DNA from: Thalassobaculum_A sp040219615
Lineage (GTDB): Bacteria; Pseudomonadota; Alphaproteobacteria; Thalassobaculales; Thalassobaculaceae
Direction: 5' to 3'
Assembly (NCBI RefSeq): GCF_040219615.1
Contig: NZ_JAVJSE010000038.1
Span: 495,651-559,650 of the forward strand
Length of the DNA: 64,000 nucleotides
Under the pieces are notes generated by a model. It did not search any database, was not told the origin of the DNA, and saw nothing but the letters and a program-made list of their open reading frames with translations. A program made the position numbers and the translations under genes. This document shows positions 17,887-26,414 of this stretch, in pieces (position 1 is the first letter of the stretch; each line of letters starts with the position of its first letter).

Positions 17887-19016
17887 GCGGCGCGGCCCTC
17901 GACCAGGGTCGCCGCCACCCGCACCGGCCCGGTGCCGGAATCCCGCACCACCGCCAGGTCGGCACGCGCGCCCTCGGCGATCGCGCCGCGGTCGTCCAGG
18001 CCGGCCGCCCGGGCCGGGTTGGCCGAGACCAGCGCCCAGGCCTCCGGGAACTCGGCGTCGCCGTCGCGCGCCAGCCGGAACGGTGCCTGCACCAGCGCCG
18101 GGTAGTAGTAGTCGGACACCAGGATCGTGCAGCGCCCCTCGCGCACCTCGCGGGCCGCCAGGATGCCGGCACTGCCCAGATGGCTGCCGCCGCGCACCAC
18201 GTTCGGGGCGCCGCAGATCACCGGGTCGCCGAGCGACACCGCGGTCTCGGCGGTCGCGGTGTTCATCGGGAACTCGGCGATCCGGCAGCCGACGGCGTGA
18301 TAGCGCCGCCGCATCTCCGGCGTCATGTCGTCGTGGCTGGCCAGCGCCACACCGTGCGCCACCGCCGCCGCCGCCAGCCGGTCGACAGAAGCCGGCACCT
18401 GCGGCCGGCCCTCGGCCACCCGGTGCAGCATCGCGATGAACTGGTCGTGGCTGAGGCCGGTCCGGGCGGTCTCGGTAGCGGTCGACCTGCCCTGGTTCAG
18501 GATGCGGTCGAGAATCATGTCGGAGTGGTCGTTGAACGCCAGCAGGTCGACGCTGCCCTCGGCCAGCCAGCCCAGAACCTCGTCCTCGGCCGCCAGGTTG
18601 TGGGTCTCGTGCCGCAGGTGGAACCGGGTGTCGCAGGCCAGCCGCGGCCTCATCGCCTCGATCGCCGACTTCAGCGCCACGGTGGACTCCCGGCCGCGCA
18701 GCCCCGGCTCCCAGGAGTAGGTCACGCCGTGATAGGCGGTGCTGATGCCGTTGGCGACCAGCTGGGCGTCGGTGTCCAGCAGCGCCAGGTCGGTCGGGAA
18801 GTGCACGCCGGGGCGCGGCATCATCTGGCGCTCGAAGGCGTCGCCGTGCAGGTCGATGACGCCCGGCAGCAGCCAGGCGTCGCCGGCGTCCCACTCCTCG
18901 CCGCGGCTGGCGGCGCCGATACCGGCGATCCGGCCGTCCTCGACGGTGACGGTGGTGTCCACGACCTGGCCGTCGGCCAGCAGCACGCGCCGGCTCGCGA
19001 TGGTGCGGGTGGTCAC
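17865..19016 (-). CDS. phnM: Alpha-D-ribose 1-methylphosphonate 5-triphosphate diphosphatase
   Basis: A 383-residue amidohydrolase-superfamily protein matching PhnM, which removes pyrophosphate from the ribose triphosphate intermediate of the C-P lyase pathway. The motifs LPGVIDLHGDAFERQMMPRP (first metal site, residues about 48-67), RFHLRHETHN, FNDHSDMILDRI, ASHDDMTPEMRR and GAPNVVRGGSHLG are in the right order and typical of PhnM rather than other amidohydrolases. No other C-P lyase gene (phnGHIJKL) is in the window; only a DUF1045 gene, which usually travels with phn genes, is divergent from it 119 bp away. The end overlaps the convergent EamA gene. Confidence 0.9.
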   Translation of the reverse strand: MTTRTIASRRVLLADGQVVDTTVTVEDGRIAGIGAASRGEEWDAGDAWLLPGVIDLHGDAFERQMMPRPGVHFPTDLALLDTDAQLVANGISTAYHGVTYSWEPGLRGRESTVALKSAIEAMRPRLACDTRFHLRHETHNLAAEDEVLGWLAEGSVDLLAFNDHSDMILDRILNQGRSTATETARTGLSHDQFIAMLHRVAEGRPQVPASVDRLAAAAVAHGVALASHDDMTPEMRRRYHAVGCRIAEFPMNTATAETAVSLGDPVICGAPNVVRGGSHLGSAGILAAREVREGRCTILVSDYYYPALVQAPFRLARDGDAEFPEAWALVSANPARAAGLDDRGAIAEGARADLAVVRDSGTGPVRVAATLVEGRAAYRSAAV

Positions 19017-19135
19017 CGGGCTTCTCCTCGTTCGGGGTGCATGGCATAACCCCGGCCGGGGTCGAGAGAGACCTGATTACCGCCACTCACGACCCGGCGC
19101 CAGACCCGCGATCGTGGTTTAACAGGAGTGTCACG

Positions 19136-19876
19136 GTGCCCGAGTTCCCCGCGTTTCCCGAGAACCAGGCCGACCCGGCGCCGACATGGCCGCGCTACGC
19201 GATCTACTTCGCCCCGGAGCCGGGCTCGCCGCTCGCCGAGTTCGGTGCCGACTGGCTGGGCCGCGACTGCGCGAGCGGTGCCGAACGGACGCTGCCGGCA
19301 GTGCCCGGCGTGACGCCGGAGCGCCTCGCCGCAATCACCGAGAGCGCCCGCAACTACGGGTTCCACGCCACCCTGAAGCCGCCGTTCCATCTCAAGCATG
19401 GGCGCTCGCCGGCGGCGCTCGAGGAGGCCGCCGCGGCGTTCGCCGCGACCCGTGCGCCGATCCCGGTGCAGCTCGGCCTGCGCTCGCTCGGCGGGTTCCT
19501 GGCGCTGATGATGACGCCGCCGGACCACCGGATCTCGGCACTGGCCGCCGACGTCGTGCAGGACCTCGACGGTTTCCGCGCCCTGCCCGGCGACGCCGAG
19601 CTGGCGCGCCGGCGCGAGGCCGGGCTGTCGGCCCAGCAGGAGGCGCTGCTGCAGCGCTGGGGCTACCCCTATGTGATGGGCGAGTTCCGGTTCCACATGA
19701 CGCTGTCGTCGCGGCTGCCGGACGGCCCCGAGCGCGAGGCGATCGTCACGGCCCTGGAGCCGCGGGTCGCGCCGGTGACCGCCGGCCCGACGTCTATCGA
19801 CGCCATCGCGCTGTTCGTGCAGGAGCGCAGGGGCGGCCCGTTCACGCTGGCCAGGCGATTCCCGTTCGGGGGATGA
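19136..19876 (+). CDS. DUF1045 (phn-operon-associated 2H phosphodiesterase-like) protein
   Basis: A 246-residue protein of the DUF1045 family, a set of 2H-phosphoesterase-fold proteins found with phosphonate genes. The two catalytic-type HxT motifs are present: FHATLKPPF near residue 77 and FHMTLSSRL near residue 186. The start is taken as the GTG at 19136, seven bases after AGGAG; the frame stays open for 33 codons upstream but that part runs into the phnM promoter region. It is divergent from phnM, so the two may share a control region. In related organisms this family is linked with removal of phosphoribosyl cyclic phosphate by-products, but I cannot confirm this here. Confidence 0.85.
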   Translation: MPEFPAFPENQADPAPTWPRYAIYFAPEPGSPLAEFGADWLGRDCASGAERTLPAVPGVTPERLAAITESARNYGFHATLKPPFHLKHGRSPAALEEAAAAFAATRAPIPVQLGLRSLGGFLALMMTPPDHRISALAADVVQDLDGFRALPGDAELARRREAGLSAQQEALLQRWGYPYVMGEFRFHMTLSSRLPDGPEREAIVTALEPRVAPVTAGPTSIDAIALFVQERRGGPFTLARRFPFGG

Positions 19877-19891
19877 CGCCGGGGAATTGCG

Positions 19892-20986
19892 TCAGAGCTG
19901 GCCGACGATCCGGGCCGGCAGGTCCGCCACGCTGGCCGCCGAACCGGACCCGTTCCCGGTGACCCCGCCGATCGCCCGCTCTGCGCGCGGGGTGCGCCCG
20001 AAGCATTCGCGGTAGCATTTCGAGAAGTGGCTGGCCGACACGAAGCCGCAGGCCAGCGCCACCGACAGGATCGACATCGAGGTCTGGACCAGCAGCTGAC
20101 GCGCCCGCTGTAGCCGGAGCGTCAGGTAGTAGCGGGTCGGCGTGGCGCCCAGATACTTGCGGAACAGCCGCTCGAGCTGGCGGGTCGACAGCCCGGCGCG
20201 GTCCGCCAGGTCGGTCTGGGTCAGCGGCTCCTCGAGATTGGTCTCCATCTCGCTGATAACCGAGATCAGCTTCGGATGGCTGACCCCGAGCCGGGCCCGC
20301 AGTTCCATGCGCTGGTGGTCGTGCGGTTCGCGGATGCGGTCGTGGATGAACTGCTCCGACACCTGGTTGGCGAGCGCCTGGCCGTGCTGCCGGCCGATCA
20401 GGTGCAGCATCATGTCGAGCGCCGCGGTGCCGCCGGAACAGGTGAACCGGTCGCGGTCGATCTCGTACAGGTCGGACGACACCTCGATCTCGGGGAAGTC
20501 CTCGGTGAAGCCGCCGAGATTCTCCCAGTGGATCGTGCAGCGCCGGCCGTCGAGCAGGCCGGCCCGGGCCAGCAGGTGGCTGCCGGTGCACAGCGCCCCC
20601 ATGGTCGCGCCCTGGCGGGCGACCCGCCGCAGGAAGCCGAGGATGCGCTCGTCCTCGTAGCGCTGCACGTCGATGCCGGTGACCACCACCAGGATCTTCT
20701 CGCGGTCGACCTCGGACATCCCCTTGTGCGGGACCACCTCGATGCCGTTGCTGGCCGCCACCGGCTTTCCGTCGGGGCTGATGATCTGCCATTCGTACAA
20801 CGGCCGGCCGGCCATGCGGTTGGCCGACCGCAACGGCTCGACGGCCGAGGTGAAGGCCATCATCGAGAAGTTCCGGATCAGCAGGAACCCTATTCGGGTC
20901 GGTACCGCGTTCGGGTCGTCGAACATGGAATGGGCGTGCTCCGGAACCGCCTTTATTTCATTGTGTTCACGTCGGACGCCAGGCAA
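19892..20986 (-). CDS. GlxA family transcriptional regulator (DJ-1/PfpI domain plus AraC HTH)
   Basis: A 364-residue regulator. Residues about 30-200 form a DJ-1/PfpI-like amidotransferase domain (IGFLLIRNFSMMAFTSAVEP, and the nucleophile-elbow-like GALCTGSHLLARAGLLDG). Residues about 245-340 are an AraC-type double helix-turn-helix (DLADRAGLSTRQLERLFRKY, then GFVSASHFSKCYRECFGRTP). This is the architecture of GbdR and related regulators of glycine betaine and carnitine breakdown. The opening of the DJ-1 domain fits GbdR-like proteins, but no betaine genes are next to it. A start 20 codons further in (MFDDPNAV) is possible; neither start has a strong ribosome site. Confidence 0.85.
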   Translation of the reverse strand: MPGVRREHNEIKAVPEHAHSMFDDPNAVPTRIGFLLIRNFSMMAFTSAVEPLRSANRMAGRPLYEWQIISPDGKPVAASNGIEVVPHKGMSEVDREKILVVVTGIDVQRYEDERILGFLRRVARQGATMGALCTGSHLLARAGLLDGRRCTIHWENLGGFTEDFPEIEVSSDLYEIDRDRFTCSGGTAALDMMLHLIGRQHGQALANQVSEQFIHDRIREPHDHQRMELRARLGVSHPKLISVISEMETNLEEPLTQTDLADRAGLSTRQLERLFRKYLGATPTRYYLTLRLQRARQLLVQTSMSILSVALACGFVSASHFSKCYRECFGRTPRAERAIGGVTGNGSGSAASVADLPARIVGQL

Positions 20987-21102
20987 CCAAACGTCGGCAC
21001 AAGACTACTGCGAACAGCAGGCGCTACGCATTCGGAAAATATCGAAAAAGTGACAACATCCCGACCGCCGCCGAGGCGCTCGCCGGGCCGGTTGCGCGCC
21101 GC

Positions 21103-22326
21103 CTATCCGGCCAGGGTCGGTACCCCGTTGCGGATCACCGTGGTGCAGGGATTGAAGCCGATCCGATAGGCCAGCTCGGCCGGCTCCTCGATGGCCCAAT
21201 GCACGAAGTCGGCGACCTTCCCGACCTCCAGGCTGCCTCGGTCGTTCTGCAATCCCAATGCCCTGGCCGCGTTCAGTGTGGTTCCTGCCAGCGCCTCCGC
21301 GGGGGTCAGGCCGAACAGCACGCAGGCCATGTTCATGGTCACCAGCAGTGACGTCACCGGCGACGAGCCGGGGTTGCTGTCGGTGGCCACCGCGATCGGG
21401 ACACCCGCCTTGCGCAACCGGGCAACCGGGGGCCGACGGGTCTCCTGCAGCGTGAAGAAGGCGCCGGGCAGAAGGACCGCGACGGTTCCCGACTCGGCCA
21501 TCGCCTCGATGCCGTCGGGACCGAGATACTCCAGGTGGTCGGCCGACAGGGCGCCGGCCGCGGCCGCCAGCGCCGCGCCTCCAAGGTCGCTCAGCTGCTC
21601 GGCGTGCAGTTTCACCGGCAGCTTGAAAAGCGCCGCCGCCTCGAACACCCGGGCCACCTGCGCCGGCGAGAACGCGATTCCCTCGCAGAACGCGTCGACC
21701 TGATCGACCAGCCCCTGCTCGACCGCCCCCGGCAGCACCTCGTCGCAGACGAAGTCGACATAGCCGTCGGCGTCGTTCATCCACTCCGGCGGCACCGCGT
21801 GCGCGCCGAGGAAGGTGGTGGTCACCGCCACCGGCAGCCGGGCCTCGATCGCCCGCGCCACCCGCAGCATCTTCAGCTCGGTATCCAGGTCCAGGCCGTA
21901 GCCCGACTTGATCTCGATCGCGGTGACGCCCTCGGCGAGCAGCGGCCGGAGCCGCCGCGTCGCGGCGGCGAGAAGTTCCTCCTCCGACGCCCTGCGGGTC
22001 GCGTTGACCGTCGACAGGATGCCGCCGCCGGCGCGGGCGATATCGGCATAGCTGGCGCCCATCAGGCGGCGCTCGAACTCGCCGGCCCGTTGGCCGCCAT
22101 GCACGATGTGGGTGTGGCAGTCGATCAGCGCCGGAGTGATCCAGCCGCCGTCGGCCTGGTGCACGATCGACGCCAGGCCCTCGATCGGTCCGGTCAGGTC
22201 GGCGCGCGCCCCGACCCAGGCGATGCGCCCGTTCTTGACCGCGATGGCCCCGTCCTCGATCCTGCCATACGGCGTCGATCCCGCCATGGTGGCGAGCCCG
22301 ACATCGACCCAGAGAGAATCCCACAT
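21103..22326 (-). CDS. hutI: Imidazolonepropionase (histidine degradation)
   Basis: A 407-residue amidohydrolase that opens the imidazolone ring in histidine breakdown to give formiminoglutamate. Metal and substrate motifs are complete: ITPALIDCHTHIVHGGQRAG near residue 62, EIKSGYGLDLDTELKMLRVA, FLGAHAVPPE, KLHAEQLSDLGG, SADHLEYL and VATDSNPGSSPVTSLL. The start at 22326 gives the usual MWDSLWVDVGLATM; an AGAGGTGGGG stretch lies just before it. The upstream in-frame extension of 39 codons has no family likeness. It is divergent from hutF with a 71-bp gap, so the two enzymes of consecutive steps share a control region. Confidence 0.93.
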   Translation of the reverse strand: MWDSLWVDVGLATMAGSTPYGRIEDGAIAVKNGRIAWVGARADLTGPIEGLASIVHQADGGWITPALIDCHTHIVHGGQRAGEFERRLMGASYADIARAGGGILSTVNATRRASEEELLAAATRRLRPLLAEGVTAIEIKSGYGLDLDTELKMLRVARAIEARLPVAVTTTFLGAHAVPPEWMNDADGYVDFVCDEVLPGAVEQGLVDQVDAFCEGIAFSPAQVARVFEAAALFKLPVKLHAEQLSDLGGAALAAAAGALSADHLEYLGPDGIEAMAESGTVAVLLPGAFFTLQETRRPPVARLRKAGVPIAVATDSNPGSSPVTSLLVTMNMACVLFGLTPAEALAGTTLNAARALGLQNDRGSLEVGKVADFVHWAIEEPAELAYRIGFNPCTTVIRNGVPTLAG

Positions 22327-22397
22327 GCCGCACCCCACCTCTGCGGCACGCCGTCCGGCCGACGGCCGTGCCCCCGCAGCGAGCCAACGGTAATCGG

Positions 22398-23744
22398 ATG
22401 GCGCCCGCCATGCAAAACCCGGGAATGAAACGCTGGTTCGCACCCTGGGCGCTGACGCCCGACGGCTGGCTGCGCGACGTGCTGCTGGAAGCCGACGCCG
22501 ACGGGACCCTGACGGGCGTCACGGCGGACGCCGCCGCCGGCGACGCCGAGCGGCTGGACGGCGCGGTGGTGCCGGGCGTGCCGAACCTGCACAGCCACGC
22601 ATTCCAGTTCGCGCTGGCCGGTCGGGCCGAGCGCGCCGGCCCGGATCATGGCGCGCCCGGCGGCGACGACAGCTTCTGGACCTGGCGCGAGGCGATGTAC
22701 GGCTTCCTCGCGGCCCTCGACCCGGACGGCATCGAGGCGATCGCCACCCGGCTGTACCGGGCGATGCTGGCGCGCGGCTACACCGCGGTCGGCGAGTTCC
22801 ACTACGTCCACCATGCCCCGGGCGGGCAGCCCTATGCCGATCCGGCCGAGACCTCGCGCCGCCTGCTGCGGGCCGCCGAGACCGCCGGCATCGGCATCAC
22901 CCTGCTGCCGGTCTACTACGAGGACGGCGGCTTCGGCGGAGCCCCGGCGGGCGAGCGGCAGCGCAGGTTCCTGCACGATCCGGACGGCTTCGCCCGCCTG
23001 CTGCAGGCGCTGGCGCCCGAGTTCGCCGGGCGCGCCGACCGCCGGCTCGGCATCGCGCCGCACTCGCTGCGGGCGGCCCGGCCGGACCGGCTGCAGGCGG
23101 CGGTCGCGGCGCTCGACGCGCTCGACCCGACCGCGCCGGTCCACATCCACGTGGCCGAGCAGCCGAAGGAGGTCGAGGACTGCCTGGCCTGGTGCGGGCG
23201 CCGCCCGGTCGAACTGCTGTTCGACACCGCGGCCGTGGACCGTCGCTGGTGCCTGGTGCACGCCACCCATCTGTCGGACGCCGAGCGCCGGGCGATCGCC
23301 GGTTCCGGCGCGGTGGCCGGGCTGTGTCCCACCACCGAGGCGAATCTCGGCGACGGGCTGTTCCCGGCCGGCGCCTATCTGGACGACGGCGGCGCCATCG
23401 GCATCGGCTCCGACAGCCATGTCTGCATCGACCCGGCCGAGGAGCTGCGCTGGCTCGAGAACGGCCAACGCCTGGTCACCGGGCGCCGCACCGTGCTGGC
23501 GGACGGTCCCGGGGCGTCGGTCGGCGTCGGGCTGCTGCAGCGGGTCTGCCGGGGCGGCGCCGCCGCGCTGGGGCGGGCGATCGGGGCGATCGAGGCCGGC
23601 CGGCGCGCCGACTTCGTGGTGCTGGCCGACGACGGCGGCGACGCACAGGACCCGTCCGTGCTGGTCGACCGCTGGATCTTCGCCCCGGCCGGCGTCCGAG
23701 TCGCGGCTACCGTGGTCGGCGGCCGGACCCGTGGCCCGGCCTGA
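22398..23744 (+). CDS. hutF: Formimidoylglutamate deiminase
   Basis: A 448-residue amidohydrolase of the HutF type, which converts N-formimidoylglutamate to N-formylglutamate and ammonia. Typical signs are VPGVPNLHSHAFQFALAGRA (metal site, about residues 57-76), SFWTWREAMY, IAPHSLRAARPD, HIHVAEQPKEVEDC, LVHATHLSDAERR and GIGSDSHVCIDPAEELRWLE. The choice of start among three nearby ATGs (22398, 22410, 22425) is uncertain because none has a clear ribosome site. HutF means histidine is broken down by the five-step route through formylglutamate. hutH, hutU and hutG are not in the window. Confidence 0.92.
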   Translation: MAPAMQNPGMKRWFAPWALTPDGWLRDVLLEADADGTLTGVTADAAAGDAERLDGAVVPGVPNLHSHAFQFALAGRAERAGPDHGAPGGDDSFWTWREAMYGFLAALDPDGIEAIATRLYRAMLARGYTAVGEFHYVHHAPGGQPYADPAETSRRLLRAAETAGIGITLLPVYYEDGGFGGAPAGERQRRFLHDPDGFARLLQALAPEFAGRADRRLGIAPHSLRAARPDRLQAAVAALDALDPTAPVHIHVAEQPKEVEDCLAWCGRRPVELLFDTAAVDRRWCLVHATHLSDAERRAIAGSGAVAGLCPTTEANLGDGLFPAGAYLDDGGAIGIGSDSHVCIDPAEELRWLENGQRLVTGRRTVLADGPGASVGVGLLQRVCRGGAAALGRAIGAIEAGRRADFVVLADDGGDAQDPSVLVDRWIFAPAGVRVAATVVGGRTRGPA

Positions 23745-23777
23745 TCGAGCCGCGGGACCTCGATATTTCGTATGGTG

Positions 23778-23807
23778 GATGCATCGCCATTGCATCTTTC
23801 GCATGCG
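23778..23807. promoter_or_regulatory. Two 8-bp palindromes upstream of the ArsR gene
   Basis: GATGCATC (23778-23785) and CGCATGCG (23800-23807) are perfect 8-bp palindromes with centres 22 bp apart, in the AT-richer 105 bp before the repressor gene. Two sites about two helical turns apart suit a dimeric repressor acting on its own promoter. It is a guess from position only. Confidence 0.3.
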
Positions 23808-23849
23808 TTGTCCTACGAATTGCGATGAAATGAACGGACAGCGTGTCAA

Positions 23850-24212
23850 ATGAGACCGGTCGGCAAGTTGAACGCGAGCGATCTGCAGAAGCGGGCGGGC
23901 GATGCGGCGGCGCTCCTGAAGATCATGGCGAACGACAAGCGTCTGCTGGTGCTTTGCGAGTTGGCCGATGCCGGCGAGCGCACGGTCACCGAGCTGGAAG
24001 GGATAAGCGGCCTCAGCCAGTCCGCGCTGTCGCAGCACTTGGCGAGGATGCGGCATCATGGGATCGTCAAGACGCGGCGGTCGGCCCAGTCGATCTTCTA
24101 CTCGCTCGCCTCGCACGAGGCGCGGGTGATCATCGAGGCGCTGTGCCGGTTGTACCTGCCGCAAGTCGACACCGTGCCGGGCGAGGCGGCCGAGAGTGCC
24201 GCGGCCAGTTGA
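23850..24212 (+). CDS. ArsR family repressor, SqrR/BigR-like
   Basis: A 120-residue winged-helix repressor. The DNA-reading helix is in GLSQSALSQHLARMRHHGIV (residues 54-73), the same QSALSQHLARL-type helix found in BigR/SqrR persulfide sensors, and the wing follows with TRRSAQSIFYSLA. Two cysteines are present: C36 in LLVLCELAD and C99 in IEALCRLYLP. From memory, SqrR and BigR sense sulfane sulfur through a cysteine pair at about 41 and 107, so C36 matches the first but C99 lies several residues before the expected second one. It leads a run of sulfur genes (rhodanese, TauE/SafE exporter), which supports a sulfur-responsive role. Confidence 0.82.
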   Translation: MRPVGKLNASDLQKRAGDAAALLKIMANDKRLLVLCELADAGERTVTELEGISGLSQSALSQHLARMRHHGIVKTRRSAQSIFYSLASHEARVIIEALCRLYLPQVDTVPGEAAESAAAS

Positions 24213-24242
24213 GGCGACGCCCGGCGATGCAGATCGGGCCTG

Positions 24243-24578
24243 ATGATGACCACCGAACCGACTACCGAATTCATCGATGCCGTCACGCTGGCCGACTGGC
24301 TGCGTGAAGGAAGGGTCGCGCTGTTCGACGTGCGTGAGGAGGACGAGTTCGCGCAGGCGCGCATCCCGGGCTCGAGGCTGGTTCCGCTGTCGCGCTTCGA
24401 TCCGACGGCGATCGCCGCCGGGCCGGACGACCGCATCGTGCTGCACTGCCGCAGCGCCCGGCGCTGCGGGCTCGCCGCCGAGCAGCTGCGCGCCACCGGC
24501 GACCGGCGTCCGCTGTACCGGCTGGAAGGCGGGATCATCGCCTGGGTCCAGAGCGGACTTCCGGTGGAACCCGGCTAA
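24243..24578 (+). CDS. Single-domain rhodanese-like protein
   Basis: A 111-residue cytoplasmic rhodanese. The opening FIDAVTLADWLREGRVALFD followed by VREEDEFAQARIPGSR is the normal N-terminal half of the domain, and the active-site loop is LHCRSARRCG with the catalytic cysteine near residue 69. The C-terminal GGIIAWVQSGLPVE is also typical. Rhodaneses move sulfane sulfur between thiols. It lies 30 bp after the ArsR-type repressor and 108 bp before the TauE/SafE exporter, and is probably part of the same sulfur response. The start may also be the next codon (24246). Confidence 0.88.
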   Translation: MMTTEPTTEFIDAVTLADWLREGRVALFDVREEDEFAQARIPGSRLVPLSRFDPTAIAAGPDDRIVLHCRSARRCGLAAEQLRATGDRRPLYRLEGGIIAWVQSGLPVEPG

Positions 24579-24633
24579 GCCTTTACCAAACAAACACCTT
24601 CTATCCCGCCCGGGATCGGTGTACCACTAGGAT

Positions 24634-24661
24634 CACGCCCCCTGGTCCGCCTCGGGGCGTG
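24634..24661 (+). terminator. Hairpin between the rhodanese and TauE/SafE genes
   Basis: A perfect 8-bp inverted repeat (CACGCCCC and GGGGCGTG) with a 12-base loop, followed by GTTCCTGTTT. It could end the repressor-rhodanese transcript, or attenuate entry into the exporter gene 25 bp downstream. Confidence 0.45.
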
Positions 24662-24686
24662 TTCCTGTTTCCGCCCCGGGCGATCG

Positions 24687-25610
24687 ATGCACGTGTATCT
24701 CCCCATCGCCGAGATTTCGGTGAACGTCTTCCTCGTTCTGGGGATGGGCGGAATGATCGGGGTGTTGTCGGGGCTGTTCGGGGTCGGCGGCGGGTTCCTC
24801 ATGACGCCGCTGCTGATCTTCATGGGTGTGCCGCCGGCGGTTTCGGTGGCGACCAGCGCCAACCAGATCGTCGCTTCGTCGGTGTCCGGGGTGATCGCGC
24901 ACTGGCGGCGCGGCAACGTCGACTTCAAGATGGGCATGGTGCTGCTGGTCGGCGGCTTCTTCGGATCGTCGGCCGGCGTCGCGCTGTTCACGCTGCTGCG
25001 CCGGTTCGGCCAGATCGACCTGGTCATCAACCTCAGCTACGTGGTCTTCCTCGGCACCATCGGCCTGCTGATGCTGAACGAGAGCGTGCGCTCGATCTGG
25101 CGTTCGCGCAGGCCGACCGGCCGGCGTTCCAAGCTGCACCAGCACAACTGGCTGCACGGCCTGCCGCTGAAGATGCGGTTCCGCCGCTCGAAACTGTACA
25201 TCAGCGCCCTGCTGCCGCTCGGCATCGGGTTCTTCGTCGGCATCCTGACCGCGCTGATGGGGGTGGGCGGCGGCTTCGTGATGGTGCCGGCGATGATCTA
25301 CCTGCTCGGCATGCCGACCGGCGTGGTGGTCGGCACCTCGCTGTTCCAGATCATCTTCGTCACCGCCAACGTCACCTTCCTGCAGGCTCTCAACACCCAG
25401 ACCGTGGACGTGATCCTCGCGATCACGCTGCTGGTCGGTGCGGTCATCGGCGCCCAGTTCGGGACCCAGCTCGGCGCCAAGCTGCGCGGCGAGCATCTGC
25501 GCAGCCTGCTGGCGCTGATGGTGCTCGGCGTGTGCGCCAAGATCGCGGTCGACCTGGTGGTCACCCCCGTCGACCTGTTCTCGGTGGACTTCCAGTTGGG
25601 GCACGGATGA
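24687..25610 (+). CDS. TauE/SafE family sulfite/sulfonate exporter-like permease
   Basis: A 307-residue membrane protein with about eight or nine segments. The two family repeats are visible: MGGMIGVLSGLFGVGGGFLM near residues 21-40 and ILTALMGVGGGFVMVPAMIY near residues 189-208. A soluble loop of about 45 basic residues lies between the halves (SIWRSRRPTGRRSKLHQHN), as in many TauE/SafE members. The family includes exporters of sulfite, sulfoacetate and related anions. The next gene starts inside its stop codon (ATGA overlap), so the two products are made together. The sulfur genes upstream support sulfite or a related anion as substrate. Confidence 0.88.
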   Translation: MHVYLPIAEISVNVFLVLGMGGMIGVLSGLFGVGGGFLMTPLLIFMGVPPAVSVATSANQIVASSVSGVIAHWRRGNVDFKMGMVLLVGGFFGSSAGVALFTLLRRFGQIDLVINLSYVVFLGTIGLLMLNESVRSIWRSRRPTGRRSKLHQHNWLHGLPLKMRFRRSKLYISALLPLGIGFFVGILTALMGVGGGFVMVPAMIYLLGMPTGVVVGTSLFQIIFVTANVTFLQALNTQTVDVILAITLLVGAVIGAQFGTQLGAKLRGEHLRSLLALMVLGVCAKIAVDLVVTPVDLFSVDFQLGHG

Positions 25611-26371
25611 GGCGCGCCCCGGCCAGCTTCCTGATCACGGCCGGCCTGGTGCTTGCGGCGTTCGTCGTCGCCCCCGCGGTTCGGGGCCAGCAGGACCTGG
25701 TGGCCGACCTGTCCGACCACGAGATCGCCATCACCACCGGCTTCACCGGCGCCGAGCTGCTGCTGTTCGGCGCGATCGAGGGGGAAGGCCAGATCGTGGT
25801 GGTGGTGACCGGGCCGCGGCAGGCCATGACGGTGCGCCGCAAGGACCGGCTCGCCGGAATCTGGATGAACACCGAGTCGATGACCTTCCAGAACGTCCCG
25901 TCGTTCTATGCGGTCGCCGCCACCGGCATGCTCGACGAGGTCGATCCCGACGTGCGGGTCCGCCAGGAGATGGGGCTCGACCATCTCAATCTGCGGCCGA
26001 TGCTCCGCGACCGGGACACTCCGGTCGCGACGATCCGCGCCTTCCGCGAAGGCCTGGTGCGCAACCAGGTCCGCCACGGCCTGTATTCCGCCAGCGCCGG
26101 CCGCATCCTGGTGCTGTCCGACCGGCTGTTCCGGACCCGGGTGTCGTTCCCGGCCAACGTGGTGACCGGGATCTACACGGTCTCCGTCTACTACATCCGC
26201 AACGGCAGCCCGGTGCACGCCCAGACCACCCCGCTCAGGGTGTCGAAGATCGGCATCGGCGCCTATGTCTTCCGCTTCGCGCACACCAACTCCGCCGCCT
26301 ACGGCGTGTTCGCGATTCTGGTGGCGGTACTGGCGGGCTGGCTCGCGGCGGTGATCTTCCGTAAAGTCTGA
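25607..26371 (+). CDS. TIGR02186 family membrane-anchored periplasmic protein
   Basis: A 254-residue protein with a signal sequence or anchor at residues 7-27, a periplasmic region, and one membrane helix near the C-terminus (AAYGVFAILVAVLAGWLAAV). The central part starts DLVADLSDHEIAITTGFTGA and contains GIWMNTESMTF, which I recognise as the TIGR02186 family, usually found beside TauE/SafE genes in alphaproteobacteria. Its function is unknown. It overlaps the exporter gene by 4 bp, so it is probably a partner or folding helper of that exporter. Confidence 0.82.
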   Translation: MRRAPASFLITAGLVLAAFVVAPAVRGQQDLVADLSDHEIAITTGFTGAELLLFGAIEGEGQIVVVVTGPRQAMTVRRKDRLAGIWMNTESMTFQNVPSFYAVAATGMLDEVDPDVRVRQEMGLDHLNLRPMLRDRDTPVATIRAFREGLVRNQVRHGLYSASAGRILVLSDRLFRTRVSFPANVVTGIYTVSVYYIRNGSPVHAQTTPLRVSKIGIGAYVFRFAHTNSAAYGVFAILVAVLAGWLAAVIFRKV

Positions 26372-26414
26372 CCTCGGGAGAGCAAGACCGCAAAGCGGCG
26401 CTTCGGAACAGGGT

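Noticed and set aside
23834..24307. A longer off-frame ORF over the ArsR gene
   Set aside because: The 120-codon frame encodes a complete winged-helix repressor; the other frame is Arg/Gly-rich without a family.
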